Assembly: GCA_041319085.1 (NCBI GenBank)
Contig: CP101033.1
Coordinates: 521,001-585,000 of the forward strand
Reading direction: 5' to 3'
From: Aeromonas veronii
Lineage (GTDB): Bacteria; Pseudomonadota; Gammaproteobacteria; Enterobacterales; Aeromonadaceae
Length of the DNA stretch: 64,000 bases
Positions 48,353 through 58,130 of the stretch are shown in pieces. The position numbers and the translations under genes are program-made. Each line of letters begins with the position of its first letter. Position 1 is the first letter of the stretch. The notes beneath the pieces are model-generated. The model was not told the origin of the DNA. It made no database searches and saw only the letters and a program-made list of their open reading frames with translations.

Positions 48353-49515
48353 TTACTCCTCGACTTCCGGCAGGTCGGCGATGGCGACTTCCAGGCTGAC
48401 GCTGTTGGTGTAGCCGCTGTTGGTCAGGCTGTGGCTGACTTTGGTCAGCACCCAGTCGGCCTCGTCGATCTGCTGTTTGAACCCCTGACGGCGGTGGGCT
48501 GTTCCGGGTAGAGCTCGGGGCGGCCGGTGGCGAGGGTGATCTCGAACTCGGCAACCCCGCGTTGCAGCCGATCCCACTCGGCGCGGGCGGCGCGCAGGGC
48601 GTTGGTTTTGTTGGCGTAGATGTGGCGCAGCACTTTGACGTTTTCACTGTCGCCAACCAGCAGTTCGCGGCCCTCCTTGTCGATGGTGGTATCACTTGGC
48701 AGCGCCGGTTCCTGCTTTGGCTTGGTCTTGCGCTTGGTGGTCGAGCCTTCGGTGGTGGCCGTCTTCGGGTCGTGCCAGTTGGCTGACACGCCGGTGTAGG
48801 CGTCGCGGTCAGCGACGGCGAAGCGGTGCTGATCGCCATCCTGGCGGGTGATGATGACAGAGGGGAGCGGTTTGCCGCTGGCGGTGAGCCCCTTGCCCTG
48901 GCCGATAAAGAGCAGCCGCCCCGATTTGATGGAGGTCAGGGCGCCGCATTGACCGGCCAAGCGGGTAATGAAGGCGGGGTCGCTCTCGTTCTGCTGGTCG
49001 ATGTGGTCGATCTGCATGCCCTTGAAGCGTTCGGCGCAGGCGGGGATCAGGCTGTGGCGCTGGGCGATGGCATCGACAATGCTGCCGACTGTCTGCTGGT
49101 GATAGCTGGTCTGGCGTAGCTTGTTGAGGTTGCCGCGCAGATCGGCCGATTTGCCCCTGATGGTGAGCCTGTCCGGGGCGCCGGTGTGCTCCACCTCATC
49201 GATGGTGTAATCCCCCTTATCAACCAGCGGTTGGCCCTGCCAGCCGATCATGACGCGCATTCTGGCGCCCCGGCGCGGCATCGCCAGCCTGCCGTCGCTG
49301 TCGTCGAGTTCGATGTCGATGGTGTCGGCTTCAAACCCGCGATTGTCGGTGATGTTGAGGCTCATCAGGCGGGGGCGGATAGTGGCTGACACATCCGTGC
49401 CGTCGATCAGCAGCTGGTAAGCCGGGGCGGGGTGATCGGCACTGCTCAGCCCCGCGCCGGTACCGAGCTGGCCGATCTGGCTGGTCAGGTTGGTGGCGAT
49501 GCGCCCGAGGTTCAT
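48353..49515 (-). CDS. D: Late control / tail protein gpD (one frame break)
   Basis: 387 residues after correction, the same as P2 gpD. This is the tail hub (gp27-like) of the P2 family, with YQLLIDGTDVSATIRPRLMSLNITDNRGFEADTIDIELDD near the start. Restoring one base in the C run 48482-48485 gives the family C-terminus (QIDEADWVLTKVSHSLTNSGY). Overlaps U by 4 bases. Last gene of the FI-D unit. Confidence 0.94.
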
Positions 49516-50006
49516 CGGATCAGCCCTCCGATCTTGTTACCGACCGAGCCGATCAGCTTTTGCAGGCCGAGGCGGTTGGCGATGTTGCCGATCACCCGGC
49601 CCTTGATCTTGGCTTCCAGGCTGCTGCTCTCTTCATCGATGCGCTTGAGCTTCATCGAAAACTCGATTTTGCGGGCGGCACCATCGGCGAAAAACTCGGA
49701 TCGGCCAACGCTGGTCGACTCGATGACGAAATAGCCGCGCACCCGGCCGGTGCCCTCGATGAGGGGGAAGGCTTGCCCGGTGTCGGCCATGGTATGCAGC
49801 AGCTCGAGCGAGACCTCGCCGCCGGTGAGCTCCGGGTAGAGGGTGCCGCTCAGGCTGATGGTCTCCTCGTCTTTGCCGGTGAACTGGTAGGCCGGTGTGG
49901 TGCCCACGCGCGGATTGCCTGGGTGGCGCCAGCTGCGCTCGTCCTGCGCCGCTTGCGGGGCGAAGGTTGAGCGCATAAACACGAAGAATCCCAGTGTCAT
50001 CATCAT
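49512..50006 (-). CDS. U: Tail protein gpU
   Basis: 164 residues, P2 gpU-like, with MMTLGFFVFMRSTFAPQAAQDERSWRHP and the GYFVIESTSVGRSEFFADGAARKIEFSMKLKRID core. A tail terminator/assembly protein. Eleven bases after T. Confidence 0.94.
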   Translation of the reverse strand: MMMTLGFFVFMRSTFAPQAAQDERSWRHPGNPRVGTTPAYQFTGKDEETISLSGTLYPELTGGEVSLELLHTMADTGQAFPLIEGTGRVRGYFVIESTSVGRSEFFADGAARKIEFSMKLKRIDEESSSLEAKIKGRVIGNIANRLGLQKLIGSVGNKIGGLIR

Positions 50007-50017
50007 GATGCGGCTCC

Positions 50018-52448
50018 TTAGTTGGTGTCACGCAGGGTCGAGCGTTGGCGGGCGGCGGCCGAGCGCTCGCGCTGTTGCAGGCGCTTATCGATTTCAGCGG
50101 CCAGATCTTGCGGCGATTGCCCCGGCTGCTGGGTGATGTTGATAGGAGCATTGACCACGGTGCTTCCTCCCCTGCCGCCCTTGCCAGTGGCTTGGGTTGG
50201 TAGAATGCGGCGCCATAACCGCTGGCGCCCGGTGCGGCCAGTCCACCGCCGCCAGCATAGGCGGGCGTTGCCGTGGTGATCTTGACGTCGCTGCCGCCTT
50301 TCATCCAATCCGGGAGATAGTCGGTGACCGCCTTTATTTTCTCCATCAGCGATGCCCATTTCGCGCTAATGCCATCAATGAGCCCCTGAATAATGGCCTT
50401 CCCTTTGGCCATTGCCCCGGCTGGCAAGGTGTCGAAGAACGCCCAGATATCATTCCAATGCGTAATCAGCATGCCTATTGGCGTCCATGAGAACAGCTCC
50501 TTAAGCAGATCCCAGAACGCACCGAGCGGGGCTTTACACTGTTCCCAGACGGCGGCCAATGCTGGGCCGATCTTGTCCCAGTTTGAGTAGACCGCATAGG
50601 CGGCTGCGGCGATGGCTGCAATAGCCATGATGATCCATCCCACCGGGGTGGTCAGCATGGCGATGCCGAGGCGCACAAACCCACCGGCCAGCATTTTTAG
50701 CACGGTGCCGAGCGGCCCGGCGGCGATCGTCATGTAGGAGATCCCCATCCGCAGCATGGCGAACGGGCCGATTAGGCCAGCAATCACCACCATCAGCGAT
50801 CCCCCGACAAAGGCCGCGGCGGCGATAGCGGCTGATACTCGTACCAGCGTTGATGACAGCTCCGGGTTAGCGCGCATCCAGTCACCCACGCCCTGCACCA
50901 TGCTGGTCAGGCTCTGAATTAACTGGCGCAGCGGGCCGCGCTCGGTTTGCAGCATCTGGATGCCGACGTCATCCCACGCGCTGGATAGGTTGTCGATATC
51001 CCCCAGCGCGTTGTTGGCCATGGTTCCCGCCACATTGGCGGCCTCGCCCTGGGCACCGCGCAGGGTCTGGATCAACTCCTGCAGCTTGCCGGTTCCGGCC
51101 TGTTCTGACAGCACCGCCAGCGCCGAGAAGGCCTCTTCCCCTGCGATGGCCTTGAGCAATCCGGCGCGCTTGGCGTCCCCCATCTTTGAGGTCTTTTTAT
51201 AAATCTCTTCGAGGATTGCCGGCAGCTGGCGCAGGTTCCCCTTGGCGTCTGCGGTCTTGATGTTGAGCTCTTCAAGCGCATCAGCGGCCTGTTTTGGTGG
51301 TGCGGCCATGCGGCTTAAGATGGCGCGCATGGCGGTGCCGCCCATGCTGCCCTGAATACCTGCATCACCGAGCTTGCCAGCCATAGCTGAGGCGGTTTCC
51401 AGATCGACGCCGAGGCCCGCAGCAACAGGCGCCACATATTTCATGGTGTCGCCGAGCATGGCCAGATCGACGTTGGCGCGGGTGAAGGTGCCCACCATCA
51501 CATCGCCCAGCTTGCCCATCTGGTCAGCTGGCAGCTTGAAGCCGGTCAGGATATTGGATCCGATATCTGAGGCTTGGGCAATCTCAACACCGCCCGCCTT
51601 GGCCAAGTCGAGTACGCCCGGCATGGCATCGCGTATCGCCTTAGGGCTGAAACCGGCCATCGCCAGAAATCCCTGGCCCTGCGCCGCTTCTCCGGCGGTA
51701 AAGGCGGTCTTTGCGCCCAGCTCACGGGCCTGCGCGGTGAGGGCGGCCAGATCGGCACTCCCTCCCTGCAGGCGAGTCAGCGCCTGTACCTTTGACATCT
51801 CCTGCTCAAAGCCCATGGCTTTACCTGCCACACCCCATCCCTTGTAAAGCGCCGCGCCGCCCATGGCAGCACCGGCGGCACCATAGCCAGCCAGCGCGCC
51901 ACGGGCATTCATGGTTTTGTCATAGGTGCTGCGAGCAGCGGCATATTTTTGCTGCTGCACGGCGGCTTTGGCGAGCTGGTCACGCTGGGCCTTTAGCGCG
52001 TCATTTGCGCCAGCCAGATCGCGCTTGAGTTGGCGCTGGGTGGCGCTGAGTTGTTTGGTGCTGATGCCCGCCTGTTGCAGGGCGTTTTTGGTTTCGCCAT
52101 AGCGGGCGACCAGTTGCCGTTCGGTGGTGGTGAGGTCGCGCACTTTCTGGCGCGCGGCTTCCAACTCGCGGGTCATGGCTTTGGTCGGATTGGCGGTATT
52201 GGCCAGCGCCTGCGCCATGCGCTGGGCGTTGGCCTGCGCTTGGCCGAGCTCGGTGCGGGTGGCGCCGATCTGTTTGCCGAGGGTGCGATAGCCGTCAATC
52301 TGGCCGCTCTGCTTTTCCAGCTCGCGGATGCGCGCTTTGGTATCGGCCAGATCTTTGGCAGTGGTGCGGCTTTGGCCTGATACGGCCTTGAGGGGGCGGT
52401 TAGTTTGTCCACCGCCCCGAGCAGGATTTGTAACTTGAGGTTGCTCAT
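50018..52448 (-). CDS. T: Tape measure protein gpT (two frame breaks)
   Basis: About 810 residues after correction. N-terminal MSNLKLQILLGAVDKLTAPLKAVSGQ, long coiled coil (about 40-200), TP901 tape-measure domain (KTAFTAGEAAQGQGFLAMAGFSP) and hydrophobic helices at about 570-660. Breaks at the G run 52392-52396 and near 50164-50170; the corrected C-terminus ends RQRSTLRDTN. Sets tail length. The ATG overlaps the E' stop (ATGA). Confidence 0.93.
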
Positions 52449-52627
52449 TGTTCGTCGGCCCCGTTGATCTGGTTGTGTCGCTCAACGAGGCGTTGGTGCC
52501 AGCCCATCAGCTCGTCGAGCTCCATGGCCGCCATTTCAGAGAGCGGCCAGTGGGCGATGATGGCGATATCTGCCATCAGGTCGTCTATGCAGTGAGGTAG
52601 GCCTCCTGCTGCGAGCCCATCAAAAAA
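52445..52627 (-). CDS. E': gpE' frameshift extension (GpE family)
   Basis: Read by -1 shift from gpE at the slippery heptamer 52621-52627. Continues FDGLAAGGLPHCIDDLMADIAIIAHWPLSEMAAMELDELMG to a stop overlapping the T start. The DLMADIA..HWP..EM segment is the GpE family signature. The fused E-E' is a tail assembly chaperone in P2. Confidence 0.85.
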   Translation of the reverse strand, partial: FFDGLAAGGLPHCIDDLMADIAIIAHWPLSEMAAMELDELMGWHQRLVERHNQINGADEQ

Positions 52628-52869
52628 CCGACCACCACGACCCCGGCCTTGAGCAGATCAGCCGGGTCCATGTCTCCCACTTCCTTTTCGGTCAGGTCGG
52701 TGATGCGGGGCAGCAGTTTGATAAGGGTATCGACGTTCATCTGGACGATGTCCATGGTGTTGAGGCCGCGCAGGCTGGCGGCCTTTTTGGGGCTGCGAAT
52801 GGTCAGGCTGGTGATGGTGGTTTCGCCGCGCTTGATGGGGGTGTCTAAGGTGATCTCTTTGTGTTCCAT
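52585..52869 (-). CDS. E: Tail assembly chaperone gpE
   Basis: 94 residues, P2 gpE-like (phage tail assembly family), with TLDTPIKRGETTITSLTIRSPKKAASLRGL near the start. The 3' end carries the TTTTTTG slippery site before the stop at 52585. Confidence 0.93.
   Translation of the reverse strand: MEHKEITLDTPIKRGETTITSLTIRSPKKAASLRGLNTMDIVQMNVDTLIKLLPRITDLTEKEVGDMDPADLLKAGVVVVGFLMGSQQEAYLTA
52621..52627 (-). other. Programmed -1 frameshift site in E
   Basis: T-TTT-TTG on the minus strand (codons GGT TTT TTG), 12 codons before the E stop; the shifted frame gives the GpE-family domain. Same site type and position as in P2 E/E'. Confidence 0.85.
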
Positions 52870-52932
52870 GGTGTTGCCCTTGTTCGGTATGCAGTAACGG
52901 GCGGCAGTGCCGCCCGAATGGGGTGGGGTGGA

Positions 52933-53451
52933 TTAGAGGCCGATGTTTTTGCGGTGCTCGGCCATGCGGTCGACGCCATCAGGGCCGATCTCGATCAGGT
53001 TGACGGTGTCAATCTCGTGGATGACCTGGCCGTTGATGGTCTCTTTGTAGTAGGTGCAGGTCATGCTGACCTTGGTCTGGGTGTTGTCACCGTCTTTGTA
53101 GGTGCCCCGGTCGATCTCTTTGGCGCGGCCACGGCAGACGATTTCGACGGCGGTGGTTTCGCCGGTGTCATCACGCTGGATGGAGCCTGAGAAGCGGAGC
53201 AGGGTGCCGTCTACTTTCGGCTCGCCGAGCAGGCCGATCACCTCTTCGCCGTAGCCGCCCATGGTGAACTCGACATCGAGGGCGCCATCATCGAGGCCCA
53301 TGTCGATGTTGGCGGCACCCGGCATGCCGCCGCCGCGATAGGCTTCAAACTTGCGGCTCAGCTTGGGCGGGGTGAACTCTTCGGCGATGCCGATCCAGTT
53401 TTCGCCGTTGCCGAACAGGTTGAACTTCTTGAGTTTGCGAGGGAGTGCCAT
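52933..53451 (-). CDS. FII: Tail tube protein gpFII
   Basis: 172 residues, P2 FII-like tube protein: MALPRKLKKFNLFGNGENWIG start and KLSRKFEAYRGGGMPG...EVTM-type segments. Ends HEIDTVNLIEIGPDGVDRMAEHRKNIGL. Twelve bases after FI. Confidence 0.96.
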   Translation of the reverse strand: MALPRKLKKFNLFGNGENWIGIAEEFTPPKLSRKFEAYRGGGMPGAANIDMGLDDGALDVEFTMGGYGEEVIGLLGEPKVDGTLLRFSGSIQRDDTGETTAVEIVCRGRAKEIDRGTYKDGDNTQTKVSMTCTYYKETINGQVIHEIDTVNLIEIGPDGVDRMAEHRKNIGL

Positions 53452-53463
53452 TTTTTAGGCTCC

Positions 53464-54639
53464 TTATGCGGCTGCGACTTTGGCAGCGAAGTCGATTAGG
53501 TACTCGTCGGTGATCTCTTGCATCAGACCGAGGTCTTCGAGTGGCGGCACCGGGGTGTAGTTGTAACGGATGCGCAACTTACCGGCTTTGAGCGTGTCTT
53601 TGTCGTTCAGGGTGTCGTCATACCAGCAGTTCGCGCCGATGAGGTAGCCGAGGTTGACCAGTTCGCGCAGCTTGGCGTTGATGCCCTCGATGATGTCTTT
53701 GACCAGGGTGGGGGTCATGGGTTTGTCAACGGCCCACATGTGCGCCTCGGCGATGGTGTCGGCGAGGATCTGGGCGGTGCGGGTGTAGTTTTCAAACTGG
53801 AACAGCTTGTCATCGGAGCAGGTGCGGTTGCCCCAGAAGCGCATCCCTTCGCGGCGGATCAGGCAGGTGATGTCGTTTTCGTTGAGCAGGCCCGCGTCGG
53901 TGTCGGGGTTTTGCAGCTCCCAATAGACGGCTTTGGTGAGGCCTTCCACGCCCGGCACACCGACGTTGGAGAGGGTTTTATGCCAGCCGATCTCTTTGTC
54001 GATTTTGGCGCGCAGGGCCATGGCCACGGCGACGGCATCGCACGGCATCTGGGCATCGGCTGTGGTGTCCCATTTGGTGAAGTCACCGTAAATCAGCATC
54101 AGTTCGCGGTCGCTAAATCCCTCGCGATAGAGTTTGACGTCGCTGATGGTGTCGCCCACGGCGTGGGCATAGCAGAAGGCGCGCAGGGATTGCGCCACGG
54201 CGGTCAGCGCGGCGGTAACTGCCAGGCTGTCATGGCCCGGCACCCCGAGGATGCGCGGGCGCACACCGACCACGGATTCGGCGCGCTTGAGTGCTTCCAG
54301 CCCGGTTGGCACTCCATCGAGGCCAATGGTGCCGATAATGTTGGAGGTGGTGGCGGCGGTATCTACGCCTTCGTCCACGCGCACCACTACGACCGGGGTT
54401 TTCGCGATCATGTCGATGATTTGCAGGGTGCGTTTTAAGTTGCCGGTGGTGCCAGCCTTGCCGATGGCGTCGGTGAGGTTGGTAAACAGCACGGGTTTGT
54501 TGAGGGGGAACACCTCGTCGTCAGCGTCTGTACTGACCAGCACGGCACCGATGATGGCCGTGGCGATGGTGCGGATGGTGCGGGTACCGTCATTGATTTC
54601 GATGACGCGCACCCCGTGGTGGTATTGGTCGAGTGCCAT
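53464..54639 (-). CDS. FI: Tail sheath protein gpFI
   Basis: 391 residues (P2 396), contractile sheath protein: HHGVRVIEINDGTRTIRTIATAIIG start, KRAESVVGVRPRILGVPGHDS middle, and the conserved C-terminal RFWGNRTCSDDKLFQFENYTRTAQILADTI. First gene of the FI-D late unit. Confidence 0.97.
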   Translation of the reverse strand: MALDQYHHGVRVIEINDGTRTIRTIATAIIGAVLVSTDADDEVFPLNKPVLFTNLTDAIGKAGTTGNLKRTLQIIDMIAKTPVVVVRVDEGVDTAATTSNIIGTIGLDGVPTGLEALKRAESVVGVRPRILGVPGHDSLAVTAALTAVAQSLRAFCYAHAVGDTISDVKLYREGFSDRELMLIYGDFTKWDTTADAQMPCDAVAVAMALRAKIDKEIGWHKTLSNVGVPGVEGLTKAVYWELQNPDTDAGLLNENDITCLIRREGMRFWGNRTCSDDKLFQFENYTRTAQILADTIAEAHMWAVDKPMTPTLVKDIIEGINAKLRELVNLGYLIGANCWYDDTLNDKDTLKAGKLRIRYNYTPVPPLEDLGLMQEITDEYLIDFAAKVAAA

Positions 54640-54721
54640 GCGGCGATCTCCTGTGTCTGGGCGGAGTAAATTCGGGCATGGTCATGATGCAGGCAGGCGG
54701 GGCTGGGCTGTTAACGGTCGG

Positions 54722-54746
54722 TGTTGTCGGGCCGGTGCTCACAACA
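54722..54746 (-). promoter_or_regulatory. Putative late-activator site upstream of FI
   Basis: Third copy of TGTTGT-N13-ACAACA, about 85-105 bp upstream of the FI start, leaving room for a promoter and ribosome-binding site. Matches the P2 PF promoter position. Confidence 0.8.
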
Positions 54747-54763
54747 AGCGGCGGTGGCTGGGC

Positions 54764-54797
54764 AAAGAACACCCCGCACGGGGCGGGGTGGTGTCTG
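54764..54797 (-). terminator. Terminator after gene G
   Basis: On the minus strand a GC stem (ACACCACCCCGC / GCGGGGTGTT) is followed by CTTTG. It separates the V-G unit from PF. Confidence 0.6.
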
Positions 54798-54807
54798 GCT
54801 CATAGGG

Positions 54808-55221
54808 TTATACGGTGGAGGGATCCCCCGGGCGCGGAGGCCACGCTGGGTTCTCAGGCCATCCAGGCTGGCTGCGAACATCCGGCAGCTCGTAGCGATA
54901 GCGCTGCCATTGCGCCAACAGCTCGACATCGGCCTCCTTGGCATATCCGCCATCCACGGCAGGGCGTAGGCGTTCAATCTCGCCTGCGGCGGCGTGATCG
55001 AGCTGGGTCAGCATCAGCTCTGCCATCTGTTGCGCTGACGGTTCCGGGCGGCCCTGCAAAACAGGATATCCATCGACTATGGCGATCTCTTGCTGGCCAC
55101 TCTGGCCGTTGACCAGCCGTTCATAGTCCCCCGGCCTGAGCTCGACCGCGGTGTGTGGAATATTGTCGCCATGAATCGCCGTCAGGTAGAACCCTTTGGA
55201 CTCAGGATCGTATTTGTACAT
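54808..55221 (-). CDS. G: Tail fibre assembly protein gpG-like
   Basis: 137 residues, tail-fibre chaperone family: YKYDPESKGFYLTAIHGDNIP start and C-terminal ELLAQWQRYRYELPDV...WPP, typical of caudoviral tail assembly proteins. Directly downstream of the fibre gene. Confidence 0.9.
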   Translation of the reverse strand: MYKYDPESKGFYLTAIHGDNIPHTAVELRPGDYERLVNGQSGQQEIAIVDGYPVLQGRPEPSAQQMAELMLTQLDHAAAGEIERLRPAVDGGYAKEADVELLAQWQRYRYELPDVRSQPGWPENPAWPPRPGDPSTV

Positions 55222-55230
55222 GATGGTCTC

Positions 55231-56249
55231 CTAATATCCGATGGCGATATATCGCATGATGTAGTTGCTTCCTGATGCTGCCTTGACCCCGATTTGATAG
55301 GTCGATAACGACGGGAAACCCATGGCGGCAGTGGGATAAATGGCGCCTGCAGGGTTGTCAAAGGAACATACCCCTTGAAATGCCGCAGTTGGGAATGCGA
55401 TGGGCAATGAACCGGTGGCAGTTGAGTTTGTAGTCACAGAAATACTGCCCCACTGAATGATCAGCCCCCCATCCATGTAGGAAACGCAAGATACCCAGCG
55501 TAAGAGAAGGATGCAGCAAAGCCTGCGCGCAACTTCTTTGGGGTTATTGCAACATCATCTGCTGCACCCGCATTCGTCTGCGCCTGAGTTGCTACTTTCA
55601 TCAATCCAAGCACGGCTTCACTGGCTTGCTTTACCCATCCCCATAGGGTTTTCACTGTAACAACGGCATCGGCCTTTTGATTGGCTGTGACCGTTTCATT
55701 CACCTCTGCCTGGGTGGCATAGCGGGCAAATCCCTTGGCCGTTTCGCTGGCATCCGGGTGCTCTCGGCTTTGCTTGTGCGCCGCCATCACGTCATCGACA
55801 TATTTGCGGGTGGCCAGCACTACTGATGGGTCAATCTTGAGTTCGACGGCGGCGGTGTTGCTGACGATAAACACCATGCGGATCACCTGGGTGCGGCCAG
55901 CGCCTGAGGTGAGCAGCGGTTTGTAGGTGTCCGGGCAGTTGGCGACGGCCATCAGGGTTCCGGCATCGTCAAACAGGCCGATTTCTCGAATCCACCAATC
56001 GCCCACGTCCTCGGGGATCACTTGTTCGGCCACCATCTGCGAGGCGCTGAGCGGGTCAACGAACAGGGTGTTGATGGCGGCGCGGCGGCGTTCCTTGACC
56101 AACGCGGTCATGGCCGGATTGGGGGTGACGGCGGCGCCATTGCCATCGCCCACGGCCATGTGGGTGAATTTTACGGTGGTGCCCAGTGCTAGCGCATTGG
56201 CCAGCTTGGCGGCACCGGCTGTGGTTAGCGTCGCAAAGTAGGTGCTCAT
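55231..56249 (-). CDS. H: Tail fibre protein gpH, full copy (one frame break)
   Basis: About 339 residues after correction. The N-terminal 142 are the domain seen at 1-427. A middle section with VMAAHKQSREHPDASETAKGFARYAT is followed by a C-terminal gp53-like receptor-binding domain (FPTWMGGLIIQWGSI). The break is in the C run 55465-55470 (six where seven are needed). Short for a P2 fibre, as in phiO18P-like phages; the C-terminal domain should determine host range. Confidence 0.88.
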
Positions 56250-56884
56250 GCTGTTGCTGTCCCCGGTCTGATGGTGAGTGTGTCGATGGTGTGGGTGATG
56301 CCGCCATGCCAGTCGCTCACCTGCGCGGTGACCGGCCCCGGCTCGTAGGGATAGATGGTGATCTCATCGCCCAGGTAGCAGGCGGCTCCGAGATAGAGCG
56401 GGCCGCGCGATTCCAGGCTGATAGCCAGCCCGGTCATGTGGCGGGTGAGCGGCTTGGCGTCATCAATCAGGCGCTCGAGCTCGGTATACATGGTGCTGGT
56501 GATTCCGGTGTCGAGTACGCCGATATCCAGCGCGAAGGTGCCGCGCACGCCCACTGGTGAGCTTTGCCACCACTCGCGCACCCGGATGAGGTAACCGAGC
56601 GGCTCGACGGCGCGGCGCAGGGCGCCGATGGTGCCCTTGTGTTGATGGACGAACGGCGAGGCTTTGATCACTTTGCGCTTGACCGATTCTGACCAGCGCT
56701 CATCCCAGCGGTCGACGCTGCGTTCGGCGGCCAGCGAGGGCAGGCGCCACGGCGGGCAGGCGTCGGCATTGTGCAGGGTGCGCAGCAGGGCCACCGGCTG
56801 ATCGAGCGCCTGTTCGCAGACGTCGGCAACGCGCCGCTCGGTGGCGGTGGCGCTGGGTGGCAGCAGCTCGGCCGCGTGGCTCAT
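56246..56884 (-). CDS. I: gpI, second copy
   Basis: Identical protein to 424-1062, same start choice and overlaps. Confidence 0.9.
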   Translation of the reverse strand: MSHAAELLPPSATATERRVADVCEQALDQPVALLRTLHNADACPPWRLPSLAAERSVDRWDERWSESVKRKVIKASPFVHQHKGTIGALRRAVEPLGYLIRVREWWQSSPVGVRGTFALDIGVLDTGITSTMYTELERLIDDAKPLTRHMTGLAISLESRGPLYLGAACYLGDEITIYPYEPGPVTAQVSDWHGGITHTIDTLTIRPGTATA

Positions 56885-57780
56885 GGTGCCTGCTCCACGG
56901 TGATGCCGGTGCACCATGCGGCCTGCTCATCAGTCGGGGCGATATCGGTCCAGCCGGTCAGCTCGACTTTGATCACCCCTTCCACATGCAGGGCAGCCTC
57001 GATCATGGAGCGGGCGATCAATACGCCGATGCGCTTGCGTGGATTGAGTTTGCTTTGCAGGTTGGCCTTGGCGGCGGTCAGGATCAGTTCGGCCTCGGCG
57101 CCGGTCTGGCCGATGGTCAGCGCGGCGTGCACGGCGTAGTCGATGACGGTGGCTGATTTGACGGTCAGGCGGTCAGCGACCGGGCGGCGATCTTCGTCGT
57201 TGCAGGCGGCCATGGCGGCGGCGATCAGCTCGCTGCTGGCGGCGCCGGTGCCTTCGCTGCTCAGAATAGACACCACGGCCTCGGCAGGCTGCGGGCTGAT
57301 GGCTTTGGCATCGATGATGCGGCCATCGGCCGAGCGTGCCCAGTATTCATACGCGCCTTTCGGCCCGGCGGTGCTGAGGGCATCCCATGCCAGCAGGTAG
57401 CGTTCACGCAATGCCTCGTCGGTCTCGGCCACTTCCGGCACTGGCGGGTTGGCGGTCAGATCTTCGGGCTGGATGATCAGGCGCTTGACGTTGAGGTCGG
57501 CCACCAGATTGTCGAGATCGGCATCTTCTGCCCAGGCAATCATTCCGGCCACGGCGGCGCGATTGATGCGGGCGGCCAGCATGATCTGCAGATAGACGTT
57601 TTCTTGCAGCAACATGGCGACCGGGTCGGATTCCAGCGCCAGCGCGGCGGCCACCGCCGGTTGTTCGGCGGCGGGGTAGAGGGCAATCAGCGCGGCCTTG
57701 CGCGCCGCCAGGGTGGCCTCGAAGTCGATGTCCTCGACCACGGCCGGTTTGGGCAGGTTGGCAAGGTTGATGGTGCTCAT
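56881..57780 (-). CDS. J: gpJ, second copy
   Basis: Identical protein to 1059-1958. Confidence 0.93.
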   Translation of the reverse strand: MSTINLANLPKPAVVEDIDFEATLAARKAALIALYPAAEQPAVAAALALESDPVAMLLQENVYLQIMLAARINRAAVAGMIAWAEDADLDNLVADLNVKRLIIQPEDLTANPPVPEVAETDEALRERYLLAWDALSTAGPKGAYEYWARSADGRIIDAKAISPQPAEAVVSILSSEGTGAASSELIAAAMAACNDEDRRPVADRLTVKSATVIDYAVHAALTIGQTGAEAELILTAAKANLQSKLNPRKRIGVLIARSMIEAALHVEGVIKVELTGWTDIAPTDEQAAWCTGITVEQAP

Positions 57781-58130
57781 ACAGCATTCCCCAACGGCAG
57801 GGTGGCGGTTTGGTCGGTGCCGCTATCGATGCGGCGCCATGACAGTGTGAGTTGACGGCGGCCGTCATAGGTGGGGTCGCCCAGCTCAACCCGGGTCAAT
57901 CTGACGCGCGGCTCCCACAGGGTGATGGCGTGCACGGTGGCGGCCATCAGGCGCAGGCGAGTGGCATCGTGCTGCGGCTGGTCGATGAGGTCGGCCAGTT
58001 CGCTGCCAAATTCGCGGCGCATCACGCGCGACCCGACCGGGGTGGTCAGGATGGTGTGAATGCTCTGCACGATGTGATCGGTGTCGCCCAGCTGGCGGCC
58101 GGTCTGTGCGTTCATGCCCTGCCAGTTCAT
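57777..58130 (-). CDS. W: gpW, second copy
   Basis: Identical protein to 1955-2308. Confidence 0.94.
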   Translation of the reverse strand: MNWQGMNAQTGRQLGDTDHIVQSIHTILTTPVGSRVMRREFGSELADLIDQPQHDATRLRLMAATVHAITLWEPRVRLTRVELGDPTYDGRRQLTLSWRRIDSGTDQTATLPLGNAV

